A DNA stretch of 64,000 nucleotides from Colocasia esculenta (GCA_014218235.1 CM024753.1:7559146-7623145); one strand, 5' to 3'; positions 34,661 through 46,021 are shown, counted from the stretch's first letter. Notes: a model not told the origin generated them from the sequence alone. A program made the numbers and translations.

Positions 34661-35962
34661 GGTGGTTGTTTTTGTCCATAGGGGGACTGTACCCTAGTTA
34701 GTGAAATCCTGAGGGTTGCTCAGGGACTGGACGTAGGACTCCTAAGAGAGGAGATCCGAACCAGGATAAATCTGGTGTTGTGTGTTGTCTTCATTGTGTG
34801 ATTGTTGTTTTTACTAACCATTACTAATCTCTTTCAAGAACTCTTATGTTTGTTTGAGTTCAGGTTTTATCAGATAAATTTTATTTAAAGACCCATTCAC
34901 CCCCCCTCTGGGTTAGCCAATCGGGCAACAACCACTTGTGTATCCTAACTGTTTTAAGTAGATCTTGGTTTAATTTTATTGTGGATTAGTTGTGATTATT
35001 AATTATGTTACCTTATGGGTATTTTGCCGATGAAGCTTATGGCCTAGGCATATTGTGGTTTAGTTAAGCTATGTTCCGTGGAGGCCGTGTGAGACTTCAC
35101 TGTTGAGTTTTACTCTTCTTGGGTATGATTCCAATTATAGCTTTAGTGTGTTATGGAATTGGCTCGTGTTAGCCAGTTTCATTACTTTGAGTAGTTCTGT
35201 GTAAAGTGGTTTGGAGTATAAAGGACCAGCTCTTTGTTAGCAGTCCTGTTATTCAAGTGTTTGAGGTTTGCCTATGAAGCTTGTAACTTAGGCAGTGACT
35301 TGCCTGTGTGGTTTATAGTGTAGGCAACCCGTTGTTGTAGCAGTGTGCCAGTGAGACTGTGGTTTAGGCACTTTAGTAGTTGGGCTGACTAATGATATTA
35401 TGTTAGTCCTGTAGTCCTACTTTCCTTTTGAGGACTTTGTATTTATAATCATGATTATGTTTAATTGTTATTTATTGTAATGATGTGAGCATGAAATGGT
35501 TTGGCTATTGTTGTTGCCAGTGAGACCATTGGGGTTGAGGTGTCTGTGGTTACGGGTTGTTTTGGTTAGCCCCTGCTGAGCCAGTGACTTGTGAGGCTCA
35601 CTCCCCTACAGTTCTTTTCAGGGCTTGCCGTGTGTTTGGCTTGCAGCGGCGTTGTGTCAGACTTGTACCACCAGCAATAGTTTAGTAGTTAGTGTTTGTG
35701 TGAGCTTGTGCTCCCTCGGGGTATGCCCCAGGTAGTTGTACTCTTTTAATTGGACATGTATTAATGTAATGGGACAGTTGTACAAATTTGTGAACTGATA
35801 TGAGCACATGTACTTTCTTGTGCCTTATATATCTTGTGGTTTGTCTTTTATACTCTTACTAGACTCGTGTGGAGATATCCCTTGCGACCTCGTGCGTTCG
35901 CGGGTGGCGGAGGCGGATCTGGATATGGAGCCTTAATGGGCATAAAACCCCGGTCCGTTACA

Positions 35963-36577
35963 GTAGAATTCCCTACCGAAGCGAGAAATGCAATCCCAAC
36001 AATTGCCCAGCATCCTCCACGCTCCGAAGCTCGTCACCGCGCCGGAAGTACGCGAACGGGCTTCAAATGGGCGAGATCTCCTCAAAATCTCCACTCAAAA
36101 CCCCACAGCAATTCCTCTGCAGTTGAGCAGTGTGAAGGCTCTGCTCGGCCAGGGGTGGAAGGCTAACACAACATAAATCTAATCGCGTCGGGTTTTCCCG
36201 CCGCGATAAGAAATGCGTCCGACCCCTTCGCCGCATTTAAAAGATGCCGCTCCTGCATGCGCCATGTGGCGCACATGCAGCGTTGCTTACGTGAAGGCGG
36301 TGCGAAACGCGTCGCTAACGTGGGACGTGACACAACTTCACAAACGCACGCGCCGACTCTGGCGGCTGCGGTAACCCATGAGAATCGTGTCGTCCTATCT
36401 GACGCGTTCTCAGTGAGCCTCCCAGAAGCTGTTTTAGGCAGGGATGCCCAAACCCCTAGCTTCTACCTAAACCAGAAAACCTATAAAAGACTTACACACC
36501 TCCAGAAGTCTCCACAAATAGACCACACACTAGCCCCCAACCCAGTAAACCACGATCCAAACATTTCGGATATTACA
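35963..36577 (-). repeat. 5' LTR of the outer gypsy, outer segment
   Basis: Continues the LTR from the target site duplication GTAGA to the outer end GGATATTACA at 36577, followed by TSD TTTAT. The first 310 bp match 23948-24275. The remaining about 300 bp are absent from the truncated 3' LTR. A plus-strand TATAAAAG near 36482 is antisense to the element. Confidence 0.9.
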
Positions 36578-36582
36578 TTTAT

Positions 36583-37059
36583 GATATGCAAGTTCAATAT
36601 ATGATTGCAAGTTTAATATGTAAGTTCAATATGCAATATTAAAATCAGTTCAATCATTCAATAAAAGTAAAATAATATATGATATGCAGTTCAACTAAAT
36701 CCTTCAACTAAAGTAAAACAATATAAATTCTCATCACCTAACTACACCCTAGAGTGGCAGCCTCACAGCAATGGTTGCCTTGCAGTGATGTACTGGCACG
36801 GAGGCGGCCTCACAACAATAGAAGCAGCGGTTGACTTGCAACAACAGCAGCGACGGCGGGGGTGCCTTCGCAACTACAACAACTGGGGTGGCGGAGACCT
36901 TCTAGCAACAACAGAGGGAGGAGGAATGTCTGCAGGCTAGCAACAACTAGTAGGGGGGACCACAGTGGCGCGAGTGGAAGGGGATCATGCGAGCGCACGG
37001 CGTAGCCCTAAATGCGCAGGGAAGGGAGGGGGACCACAGGAAGGTAACGAGGTGGTTTA
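36583..37059. other. AT-rich host repeat and GC-rich triplet tract
   Basis: 36583-36730 continues the ATATGCAAGTTCAATAT / ATTCAACTAAAGTAAAAC repeats of the left flank. 36760-37030 is rich in CAACAAC/GGCGG triplets and gives the Leu-rich minus frame 36810-36998. No recognised gene. Confidence 0.5.
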
Positions 37060-37440
37060 AGTGCTGATGGTGTCGACATTGCTGAACCCGACACTGATGT
37101 CAACATTCGCAAAGCCGACATCGGTGTGGGCTTGAAAAAACTGACATTGGAGTCAAGTTTGTAAAAACTAACATCGGATTCGGGTTCAACAAACCCGACA
37201 TTGGTATCAGTTTCGCTAATGTCGACACCGATGTCCCCATGCACCTCCGGTCGTTCGGTCACCAACTTGCAGACGTGGCAAGTCTGGTGACTATTTTGAG
37301 AAATATTTTTTAAAAGTGATATTTTTAATAATAAATATAAATATATGATTATGTTAATAAAAAACCTTAACTATTTGGTATTGAATATTAGAACTGAATA
37401 TTCCTTGAAAAAAATATTTTTTTGGTTATCTATACAATTA
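37060..37440 (-). repeat. Dispersed repeat with a 27-bp minisatellite, copy 2
   Basis: In minus orientation this has the same order as the element at 14645-15020: an AT-rich leader, then TTTCTCAAAATAGTCACCAGACTTGCCACGT, then GGTGACCGAAC, then 27-bp units (about 37070-37235). The units are more diverged but keep the period and the nine-residue repeat with a DTNV/ESDV/DSNV core in the frame 37008-37265. Confidence 0.7.
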
Positions 37441-38224
37441 ATTTTTGGTCCCCGATTCCAAAGTCAGAAAAATCTTGCTCAGGAATGTGAATGTTTTTGG
37501 GTAAATAATATGCGACATTGGCATTAATTCACAAAAAAAAACTAGAAACTAAAAAACAAAGAAAAATACAAATCTCATAAGCATATTTAGGTCATCTTAA
37601 TAGAGAAATACGCACTTCTCCATTACAATTTGAGTATACTTTTGACCTGTTATTAGATGAACACAATATACTACTAATATATTGACTAATAAAATTAAAA
37701 ATATACTATAAATACAGTTAAAAGTACAATAAATATTTATCGGATTCGTATCAACAACAGAGCATCATGATTAAAACACAGCAACTTGGAGACAGCTAAA
37801 GGCCGCGGGAAGAGAAAGAGCTACTAAAGCTGGTTTCATTCATAAAAAATATTTCTTTTAATAAAATAGGGAAGTTGGCTACATGGTAGGACGGATAGAT
37901 ATATATAAAGAAAATTCTAAAAGAAGACATGACGACATGGATATATATGTGTGTAAGCTCTGTGATATTATCAAGGTTATATAATCGCAATTCTATAGGT
38001 AAACTCCTAAAGAGGGCATATTTGCGAAACCCCCTTCTTTAAATGGGCATTAGCAACATTGCTACCTTAAGTTGTAAGACAGCAATGTCATGCAAGCAAG
38101 CAATGTGACAAAGATCATTGAAAGCTAGCTTATGATTTTAAGAGTCAAAAAGAGAGCACTTTTAAGACTTCATCATTGCATATATATCAAAGCTTTGATT
38201 GATTTCCTAAAAAGTTGATAAAGT
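37441..38224. other. AT-rich intergenic DNA, no gene recognised
   Basis: Many A/T runs and stops in all frames. No motif, repeat array or transposon end could be defined. Confidence 0.5.
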
Positions 38225-38540
38225 GGCACTCCCACATGAGGAGTGTAAAGTGGCAATCCAATTATTAAGTGTCACATGGACTTAGTGCCTGTCATATTAT
38301 ACTTAAGTGCAATAAGAAAGTGCACTAAGCCTTTCTCATTATTATGAGGTGTGTATTGATGATACAAGTATAGATGATGGGAAGACTTATACATTTTCTT
38401 ATTATACTTAAGTGTAATATGATTAGATACTAAGTCCATGTAGCACTAATAATTAGGTTGTCTTTATCACTCGCATATGGAGGTGTCACATAAATTTAGT
38501 ATTAATCATATTACACTAAGTACAATAAAAAAATATACTA
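38225..38540. repeat. Foldback (MITE-like) element
   Basis: The left arm (about 38250-38325: AATTATTAAGTGTCACATGG, ACTTAGTGCC, TTATACTTAAGTGCAATAAG) pairs imperfectly with an inverse arm at about 38396-38470 (CTTATTATACTTAAGTGTAA, ACTAAGTCCATGTAGCAC). A third partial copy follows in direct orientation at 38484-38545 (GTGTCACATAAATTTAGTATT). The TSD is not defined. Confidence 0.65.
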
Positions 38541-39183
38541 AATCTTTCAAATAAATGATACACTCACAAGTATAGATGGACGTGGGGTCATTGAAACCGG
38601 TGAAAAGACCCATTGTTCGCAACCCCTATCTTCTAGCTCCATGGTTAATTTGTTCATATCCTTATTCATCAATAACCATATAATTACTAGTCGACAACTT
38701 CCATCGTCAGCCAATAATTTTATATCATCTCCCCATCGCACCCTACTCAATTTCTATGTGATCTCTGTGGTAGAAAGACTCCAATGTTTGGTTTTCAAAA
38801 GGAGATAGTTTTATTTGATGAATATTTAATTGTCAAAAGATTTGAGTTTAAAATTTAATAATATTATAAAAAATAAAAAAAATTATCAATCAATCCCTAC
38901 TTTCGAAAGACTGTAGACACTTAAAAATAAATTCCTCAAAATCAGAGATTGATCGGTAATTTTATCTAAAGAAAAAAATCATAAGTTGGCATCTGCTAAA
39001 ATTTAAAAGTTTGATTTATTTTCTACCTCGTACGACTATTTAATTTAGTGATAGTTGCAAGATTCACCCATTAAAAATGGGTACAAAAACTTTTTCAAAA
39101 TTTAATCTCCAACTTTCCCCTACTGTGCGTAAACTATATTCTCCATTCCAAACAAAAAACCCACTCAATTCCAATTTCCAACC

Positions 39184-39222
<39 letters not shown>

Positions 39223-39317
39223 TTACCAAGGCTACAAGCAAAACCCAACCCTTACATGTGTTCATGTCAGTCGCCCACTTGCACAAGTATGAACTAGGTA
39301 TTGTCTTTAATATATGA
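38541..39317. other. Intergenic DNA upstream of ATG13
   Basis: AT-rich sequence without coding signal. A TA microsatellite followed by a T run lies at about 39186-39224. The last few hundred bases should contain the ATG13 promoter. Confidence 0.5.
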
Positions 39318-39893
39318 TATAAATCTGAATTATTTATATGCCTAACTTACGTCACCAATCCAATCGTGTGTTTTTTATTCGGAGTCTTCTCCCTCTCTGT
39401 TCCTCCTCTTGCGGCGCCCTCTCCGCTTCCTCTTTCCCCGTTCTGATCTGCTCCCACTTGTTTGCACGTTTTCTCTTGTCTGCTATGTTTATTCAAGAAC
39501 GAATCTTTTTGCCGAATTCTCTCTGTTCTTCCATTCCGGATGCGTAGTTGTGTAGGATTTCGATTTGGGTAAGTGGGTGAAGGGAGGGGGCGCCTTGCCG
39601 ATGATGACGGCGGCTTCCCCGCTACGACAACTTCTTCGACCCAAGCAACAGCACCAGCAGCTCTTCTGGTGGCGGCCATCACCGCCCCGGCGCCCCTCGG
39701 ATGGCGGCCTTTGTGCCCACCACGCCGACCGCTGGTTCTCTGTGTCTTCTTCCCGCCACCAACCCAGACCAAACCCTCTGTCGATCCTTGCGGAAGCTGG
39801 CAGGTAGATGCCCTCGGCAGGAGTAGCACCCACCGACCCCGTAGGAGACGACCCACCAAGCCTTTTGTCCGCGTCGAGCAGTTGGCGGCAGCA
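39318..39893 (+). promoter_or_regulatory. ATG13 core promoter candidate and 5' leader
   Basis: A TATAAAT motif at 39318-39324 precedes a pyrimidine-rich stretch (39384-39440, CTCC/TTCC words), which often marks plant 5' leaders. The leader would then run to 39893. The sequence becomes strongly GC-rich from about 39560. An in-frame open stretch upstream of the chosen ATG (from 39573) has no similarity to ATG13 N termini, so I treat it as leader. Transcription start and any leader intron are not visible from sequence alone. Confidence 0.4.
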
Positions 39894-41267
39894 ATGGCGG
39901 GCGCCGAGCCCGGGCGCACCGAGCAGATCGTCACCAATTTCGTCTTCAAGGTCCTGCAGGCCGTCCTCGACTCCAGGGTCCCCCATGTTCTCGTCGGCAG
40001 CAGGGTGGGAGGAGGCGACCGAGCGAGGAAGCGGGACCGGTGGTTCAACCTCGCGCTGGGCGATCCGCCAGCCGCGCTGGAGGGCCTTGGCTTCTGGCAC
40101 CGCGGCGCCGCCGACCCCATGGTCGTCGACATCCTCCTCCTCCGCGACGGTGCCGACGGCGACGCAGTCATCGAACGCTGGGCCGTCCACTACGAGCCCT
40201 CCGCGTCGTCGTCCCGCCCGGGCACACCGTCTTCTCCTTCCGCACCATTCCGGGCGACGCCCCCGTCCCCCGCATCGGCCGAGGCCGCTGCGTCCTTCTA
40301 CAAGAGGACCTACAAGAAGTGCATCGTCCTGCTCCGCTCCATCTACGCCGTGCTGCGGCTGCTCCCCGCCTACAAGGCCTTCCGCGTGCTCAGCAACACC
40401 ACCGCCGGCAGCAGTCACCACCACCACCACCACCCCCACCAGAATTGCAACTTCAACCTCAGCTACCGCGTCTCCTCCTTCGCCGAGCCCTTCACCCGCG
40501 CCGAAGAGGAGGACATGAGGCGCCACGACTTCGCCGCCGTGGAGACCCAGTTCGGCCAGATCACCGCTTCCGTCTCCTACCGCCCGGACCTCTCCGACTT
40601 CAACCTAGAGTCCTCGTCGCTGTTCCCGCCCAGGATCATCTCCGACTACGTCGGCAGCCCCGCCGCCGATCCTTTGAGGGCGTTCCCTTCTTCTCCGAGT
40701 ACGGACGCCCAACCGACCTCGGTCCCGGCGCGGGGGATTGTCCGGCTTGGATCAGGGCCGTGGGCCGGCCCTACGTCCCGCCCACACAGCTGGACCAGCA
40801 CGCCGCTGTCGCACCATCCTCTCAGCGCGTCGCCGCCGTCGGCGACATCAGAATCACAGAATTCTCCCGTTCGGGTTTTTGGGCAACGCCTGGCGGGCGC
40901 CCACCAGCGGCCGATCAGCAGGAAGGGGAGCATGAACTTTGATGACTATGCGCTCTCGCCGCCCTTCTCGTCCTCGCCATCCCCTTCTCCACCCACGCAT
41001 ACTGGGAATCCTTCGCACCGGAGGTTGCAGTCAGACACTGCGCCCATGAGTATTCCGTCGCCGGCATTGGGGAGTAGCCAGTTGCATCACCGGATTCCCA
41101 ACTTCTCTGACCCCACGAAGGTTTATTTACCGCCGCCTTCTCCTAAAGTTACAAGGGCTGATACCTCATTCCAGGAGTCTCCATCTGAGAGCAGATCCTT
41201 TCGTAGAGTGGAGGGATTTAAAGTGGGTGAACTCTCTCCAGGCTTGCCTGGTTCACCATTGCAGAAG
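39894..41267 (+). CDS. ATG13: ATG13, coding exon 1 (HORMA domain and Ser/Pro-rich linker)
   Basis: Autophagy-related protein 13, regulatory subunit of the ATG1 kinase complex that starts autophagosome formation in the cytosol. The exon encodes residues 1-458. The HORMA domain spans about residues 8-240, with these landmarks in order: EQIVTNFVFKVLQAVLDSRVP, DRWFNLAL, ERWAVHYEP (about 95-103), FYKRTYKKCIVLLRSIYAVLRLLPAY, FNLSYRV, GQITASVSYRP. It is followed by LFPPRIISDYVG and a long Ser/Pro-rich, presumably disordered and phosphorylatable region. A six-histidine run (about 175-180) sits in a HORMA loop. The start at 39894 fits the short N termini of plant ATG13. The frame is open back to 39573, so a 107-residue extension is possible but unlikely. 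The exon ends LPGSPLQK with a GT donor after 41267, phase 0. GC content is very high, as in many monocot first exons. Confidence 0.93.
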
Positions 41268-41356
41268 GTATTGGCTTGCTGAATTTTTTATGTGTAAAGT
41301 GCAATAACAATTGGCTGATGGTTAATGCCATTGACGTTTATGCATGTTCTTCATAG

Positions 41357-41523
41357 GGCATTAGAGATTTAAGAGATGATTCCGGTCGATTCTCGGGGGT
41401 TCCGTCAAGTTGTGGCTCGCCGAGAGTTGAGTTTTCGAGAAGTTCAAGCAAATTGTCTTTCCAGGATGATCTTGATGACTCATGCCCCTTTGCTGTTGAT
41501 GACATCCCCGATTCTCAACTTAG
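41357..41523 (+). CDS. ATG13: ATG13, coding exon 2
   Basis: Begins after a TCATAG acceptor, in phase 0 with exon 1. It reads GIRDLRDDSGRFSGVPSS, then SPRVEFSRSSSKLSFQDDLDD, then CPFAVDDIPDSQL. This is the conserved plant ATG13 segment DSGRFSG...SRSSSRLSFQDDLDD...CPFAVDD, in the C-terminal region that in other species contacts ATG1/ATG17-type partners. The donor is AG|GTTGGT after 41523, leaving two bases of a split arginine codon. Intron 1 is only 89 bp. Confidence 0.92.
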
Positions 41524-41753
41524 GTTGGTTTGCTTCACTGGTGTCTTGGCCTTCGGTTCTGAAGTTAGTGGAACATGTCTAAGTATTTTTCATCATTATG
41601 AATTTCTTTTACTCTTTGATAATCTGGTGAAGGTGACTCAAGGCCATATGTGACCATAAACTCTTTTTAACATATAACAGCTGTCTGGCGACTTGTAGCA
41701 TTCTGTTTTTGTTGTAAAATAGTGATATCTTATTAGCCGAAACTTTTTTTCTG

Positions 41754-44700
41754 ATGAAGAGCAGAAGAGGAATTCTAAACTATCCATTGGTTTACTCTTT
41801 TGAGGCTGAAGGAGAAGAAGGTTGGATATATTTTGTGCTAACAACTTCCCATGCTGGTCATAAGTTATTGTTCCAAGTTGATTTTCTTAAATGTAGATTC
41901 TTGTGTCCATTCACTATTGAGGGTGTTATGTGCTTGATTCTCAATGTAATACATCCTTTCCTTTTAGGATTCAGTGAAATTCTCAAGTCTGTTTTTCCTA
42001 TTTTTTTGGGTTTCTTTCTTCTGTTTATGGTTATCCTGCTGAAAACTTTTCACATGAGGCTATGTGGCTATCATGGATTATGATATTCTTTCTATTTTCT
42101 AATTTAGTGTTCTTGGCATGTGGGTTGAGCTCCATCTTGTGGCTATCATGGATTACATAAGTGGTAAAATTGAAGAAACTTGTGAATTTATCTGGCTTCA
42201 TTTTGCTTGAGCATAATCAATGGAGTTATCTGGTTTCATCTTTCCGAATCTGAGAAACTAACTATATCTTCTAATGCATAATATGCCACCACTATTTGGA
42301 GTTTAGGAACAGGCGGATTTTTTTTTAAGGGTTGCTTGGATGTTGAATATCTTTTTGGTGGGATTTGTTGCAAAGTTAGGGAATGGGTGTCCATTATTTG
42401 TAATGTGGATCAGGCCAACTCCTCACTTTTTGCCTTGATGGGTGATAGAGGTGTGTAGTTCATTCAGGGCTGGATGGCGTTGTATAGGCGGGCAGGACTG
42501 TTTCTTTTTGATGGCCTATACCTGTACATTCTTTGTTCCCTTTTAGTATATTGGTGGTACTATCCACTTCTTAAAAAAGGGCATAATATGCCATCTTTCA
42601 TGAGAATTCTCACTCAATCACACTAGGAATATATTTTATCTTGATTGTTTTCGTGTAGCCTATATGAGCCTACCAGTGGTTTAGTTATCACTATTGGAAT
42701 CATGGCCCAATTAGTTTTTCGTTCTGGAATTTATCACAAAATGAATTCTGTCAGAATACAGTCTCCCAGTGTGCTTAAACCTATGAAGCACAAAATTGAA
42801 AATCAGTGTGGCAATAGTTGTTAGCTGATCATGCCATGGATTTTGTGGACAAACCGGTATATACTTTTGCCATTTATACAATGAATTCTAAGACTTAGTT
42901 GCTCATATATATGGGGAATGTTTTACCTTCATAACTTAGAACCAGTTGCAGGTTGTTTGCATTTTTGGGGTATTCCTAGGGCTGTTGATACTGGGCCATG
43001 GATTTCCTACATCCTGTTCTATTATTAAAGATGCAAGATTCCCAATTTATCAAGAAGCAATCCATCAAATTGTCAAGTAAAAGTTATTTCTTGCAGTGGG
43101 ATCAAGAAAGTTCAAGAAAATGTTTTGGAGAGAGGACTTGAGAAAACCTTTTTGGGATGATATTTTTTGGGATAGTATGGGCCACATGCCAAATAACTGG
43201 TTAAGTCACTGAGTTTTTGCGACAATTTGGATTGCAAATGTGAATGGACATGGGTAATGGTGGGTGGTTACAAGTAAGATCAGGTATTCAGGGAGAAAAT
43301 GTAATTGTATGAGAATGTCTGAGTTGGGGAGTAGGTAAGCACCATCAGGTCAATTCCATGGGTGAGAGGATTGGTGTTTGGACTGTCCATTTATGGGGGA
43401 AGAGGAGCTTCACGATCCTTCCTTGGCTGGAAGGTAGGGTGTGTGGTTTTGGCATGGTCAAGGTTGTTGGCAATTGGCATTTGAGCTGTTGGTTAGGCTT
43501 GGCACATGAAGATATTAGTATGGTGAGTATATCATCGGACATGTTGAAAGTGGTTGATACCTTAAATTCATTAAAGATCAAAGGGATATACTGGTTGCTT
43601 TTAGATATGCCTGTATGCAATACATCAACCTATTTCAAGGCAGTGTGGACAGACTATCTGTGAACCCAAGTGGCCTAAATGGAAGAATGTTGTCAACATT
43701 ACTTAAGCAACACAGGAGGCATTCCTAGTCTATATTTGAGGTGCCTATCCTTTGTTATTCTGTGGTTACATTGACCAAGGTGGGCAATTATGATTTGATC
43801 TCATCAATTGCTGGTTACATTTTATGCTAACATGATAACCATGGCTCTGATGTCTTTGGTAGCTAAGCATCAGCCATCCTAGAAGTCAAATCTATCTTTT
43901 CCATCATACCATATTCTGTCAGTGTGACTTTAACATTGCTCTCACAACTTGTGTCTTCATGCAAGAGGACAAACAGCCTAGAGCTTGCACTTCTGGTACC
44001 TGAGCACTAGTCATCCTAGAGGTTTAATCTACCTTGCCCCGTCATGCCACATTCTATTTCATGCCTGTTAACATTTCTCTTACAACTGGTGTCTTAATCA
44101 GGAGGACAAGTAGTAAAAGTAGGGGGGATGGGGATACCTACTGCACGGGTGATTCAACACATGCTACTTCATCTGCTCCAGTCTGCCAATCCTTTGAGAG
44201 AAGGAGGGTGCATCAATGCCCATTGTTGATCCATTTCTGTAGCACTTCTTCTCATGTTTGCAGTTGGTATCACCCGGTGTCTGGCATCACCTAGCAACTG
44301 GCACATTTCCTCTACATACTACCATTAGGCAATAACTTGAGCTTCCAATTGTACTTGTTCCAGTTATGACAAACTGATCAGGCAAGGAAGAGGAAATGCA
44401 GTAGGGATAGAGAAGGGAAGGTAACTGAAGAAGGGGGAAAAGAGGAGGTAGAGAAGAAAAGGAGAAGTCTACAACACCGAACAGGTTCTTTATTTATTTT
44501 CTAAAAGCATTGTAATTTTCCAAACATTTTACTAATTTGAACTGAGGATAAGTTAAAGCACAACTTAAATAATATGGATTTTATGGAAAAAAGGGTCAAA
44601 AGAAAAATGGCTCCTGAGCTCCCTATTTCATGCGTAATCAAAATGCATATTCCTTTTCGTAGTTTAGACCTTATTTTAGTTAATCTTTTTAGGCACATTT

Positions 44701-44789
44701 AATATTAGACTATTTGCACATATTATAATGAGCAATGCCCAAATGGCAGCTGATCATAGCTATTTGAAGAAAATTTTGTGCACCCATGT
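41754..44789. other. Intron sequence without recognised element
   Basis: T-rich, intron-like sequence. Short frames (41754-42083, 43358-43663, 44034-44294) show no recognisable domain. Some parts may be ancient, unrecognisable repeats. Confidence 0.5.
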
Positions 44790-45399
44790 GTATTGCTCAG
44801 TGTCTCCCCCTTTTGCAGACGATGTGAGGTTGATCATACTGAGGCCAATTTTTTCCTCCTTTTGCGCAAGGGCTGCTTCTCAAAATGTTCACTAAGATAA
44901 GGGGGCAAGGCACAGTTTCCAGAAATGTGAGGGAACAGCTGATGCGAGACTGGAAGAGGAAGGAGGGGAAGGGAGAAGGGGATTTCCAAAAGCAGGAAGG
45001 AGGGAGAGAGGAGAAACTTGGGGCGCAAGAATAGTTTGCTTCATTTTTTTTTTTAAACTTTTCATCATCCCCTCCCATTGGAGGTACAAGGTTGTATAAA
45101 TAGGAAATGAGGCTTACAATATTTACCAAAATGTCCTTTTCTTAAAATATGCATAAAATAGCCCAAAAATACATAAAAATAGGAAAACACCACATGGGCC
45201 CTAAAGGAGCAATGCAAAATATCTTGGCCCTCTAAAAAATGTGCTGGTGCCTCAGAAGTTCTGTAGAGCATCGCCCAACCAAAGTGACGTCGGCTCCGAG
45301 GCTTGACGACGTTGGTAAACGTGTGTCGGGTCGAATCGGTCATGTGCATGGGCGTTCGCACCAATCCTCCCTGATGGAGGAACTCAACCTTGTCGAGTG

Positions 45400-46021
45400 A
45401 GGGTCCTGGCCACTCTGATATCTCTCCAACAGGTCTGGGTCAAGATGCTGCAACTCCTCTCGAGTGACCCAAGTGTCCTCCGTTGGTGGCCGCCCTCTCC
45501 AACGGATCAGGTGCGCTGAAACGCTTCATCCCTGGATGTAACAATCTGCTCGTCTAGTAGATAGTCAATGTGCTTGTGCCGTGCTGTACTCGGGGTCGGA
45601 GGTGGATGTTTAGGTGCGGGATCACTTACAAGAGGGGGAGAAGGCTCGAAAGACTCACTGGGTATCACTATTGGGTCCCAATAGGCCACCAAATTTGAGA
45701 CATTGAATGTAAAATTGATGCCATAATCTAGTGGTAAGTCAACAACATATGTGTTCGACCCTGCTTTAGCACTTTAAAGTGACCATCCCCTCAAGCTTGC
45801 GGTTTCTTCACGACTCTTGATGAGAGTTGTTTAGGTCTAACTCTGATCATAACATATTCACCCTCATGAAACTCCTGTGCCCCCTTGTGTGCATCTGCCG
45901 CTCTCTTATATTTCTCATTGCTGATTGCAATATGACGATGAATGCTATCATGTAGACCTCTAATGTGGTCAACCAAAGATTGTGCATACTTTGACACCGT
46001 GCATGAACAGCAAAGGAACAA
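45400..46021 (-). pseudogene. Integrase tail and chromodomain of the intronic gypsy
   Basis: The GPY-side segment (SNEKYKRAADAHKGAQEFHEGEYVMIRVRPKQL, frame 45791-46021) is followed by a chromodomain that begins in frame 45507-45692 (HKHIDYLLDEQIVTSRDEAFQRT). It continues in another frame with RWRGRPPTEDTWVTREELQHLDPDLLERY (about 45410-45510). The WRG...DTWV pattern is the chromodomain hallmark. Confidence 0.75.

Larger units (their letters stand above)
32935..34930 (+). mobile_element. Probable Ty1/copia (SIRE/Maximus-like) solo LTR
   Basis: The right end carries GACCCATTCACCCCCCCTCTGGG and ends CGGGCAACA at 34930. That is the typical 3' end of SIRE/Maximus-type copia LTRs. Near the left end GGTGATAAACAAAAC is also typical. 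The boundaries 32935 (TGATGAACAG) and 34930 give flanks GCCAC and ACCAC, a TSD with one mismatch. The left edge is less certain and could lie up to 60 bp further right. A minisatellite occupies its first third. No coding sequence. Confidence 0.6.
30351..35962 (+). mobile_element. Large solo LTR nested in the 5' LTR, TSD GTAGA
   Basis: The termini are TGTAACGTCG at 30351 and GGTCCGTTACA ending at 35962. GTAGA lies at 30346-30350 and 35963-35967, a perfect TSD. The homologous 3' LTR has the uninterrupted empty site. No PBS, coding domain or second LTR is visible, so it is a solo LTR. Its native length is about 3.6 kb, plus a nested copia LTR. It is related to the outer LTR but in opposite orientation: 32160-32530 and 35570-35620 resemble reverse complements of the outer LTR (for example GTGGAGCGGCAG and GAGCCAGTGACTTGTGAGGCTCAC). 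Confidence 0.88.
22460..36577 (-). mobile_element. Nested Ty3/gypsy retrotransposon with TSD TTTAT
   Basis: A minus-strand element with 5' LTR at the right (28861-36577, itself interrupted), then PBS, gag, protease, RT, part of RNase H, and a 3' LTR at the left (22460-24275). TTTAT lies at 22455-22459 and 36578-36582, a perfect 5-bp TSD. Integrase, polypurine tract and the first part of the 3' LTR are deleted: RNase H at about 24276 joins directly to LTR sequence. The two LTRs differ by roughly one base in twenty by eye over their first stretch, mostly transitions, so insertion is not very recent. Three later insertions are nested inside. Confidence 0.9.

Noticed and set aside
39489..40526. 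345-residue minus-strand frame opposite ATG13 exon 1
   Set aside because: It is a GC-driven shadow of the ATG13 coding exon, low in complexity, with no domain.
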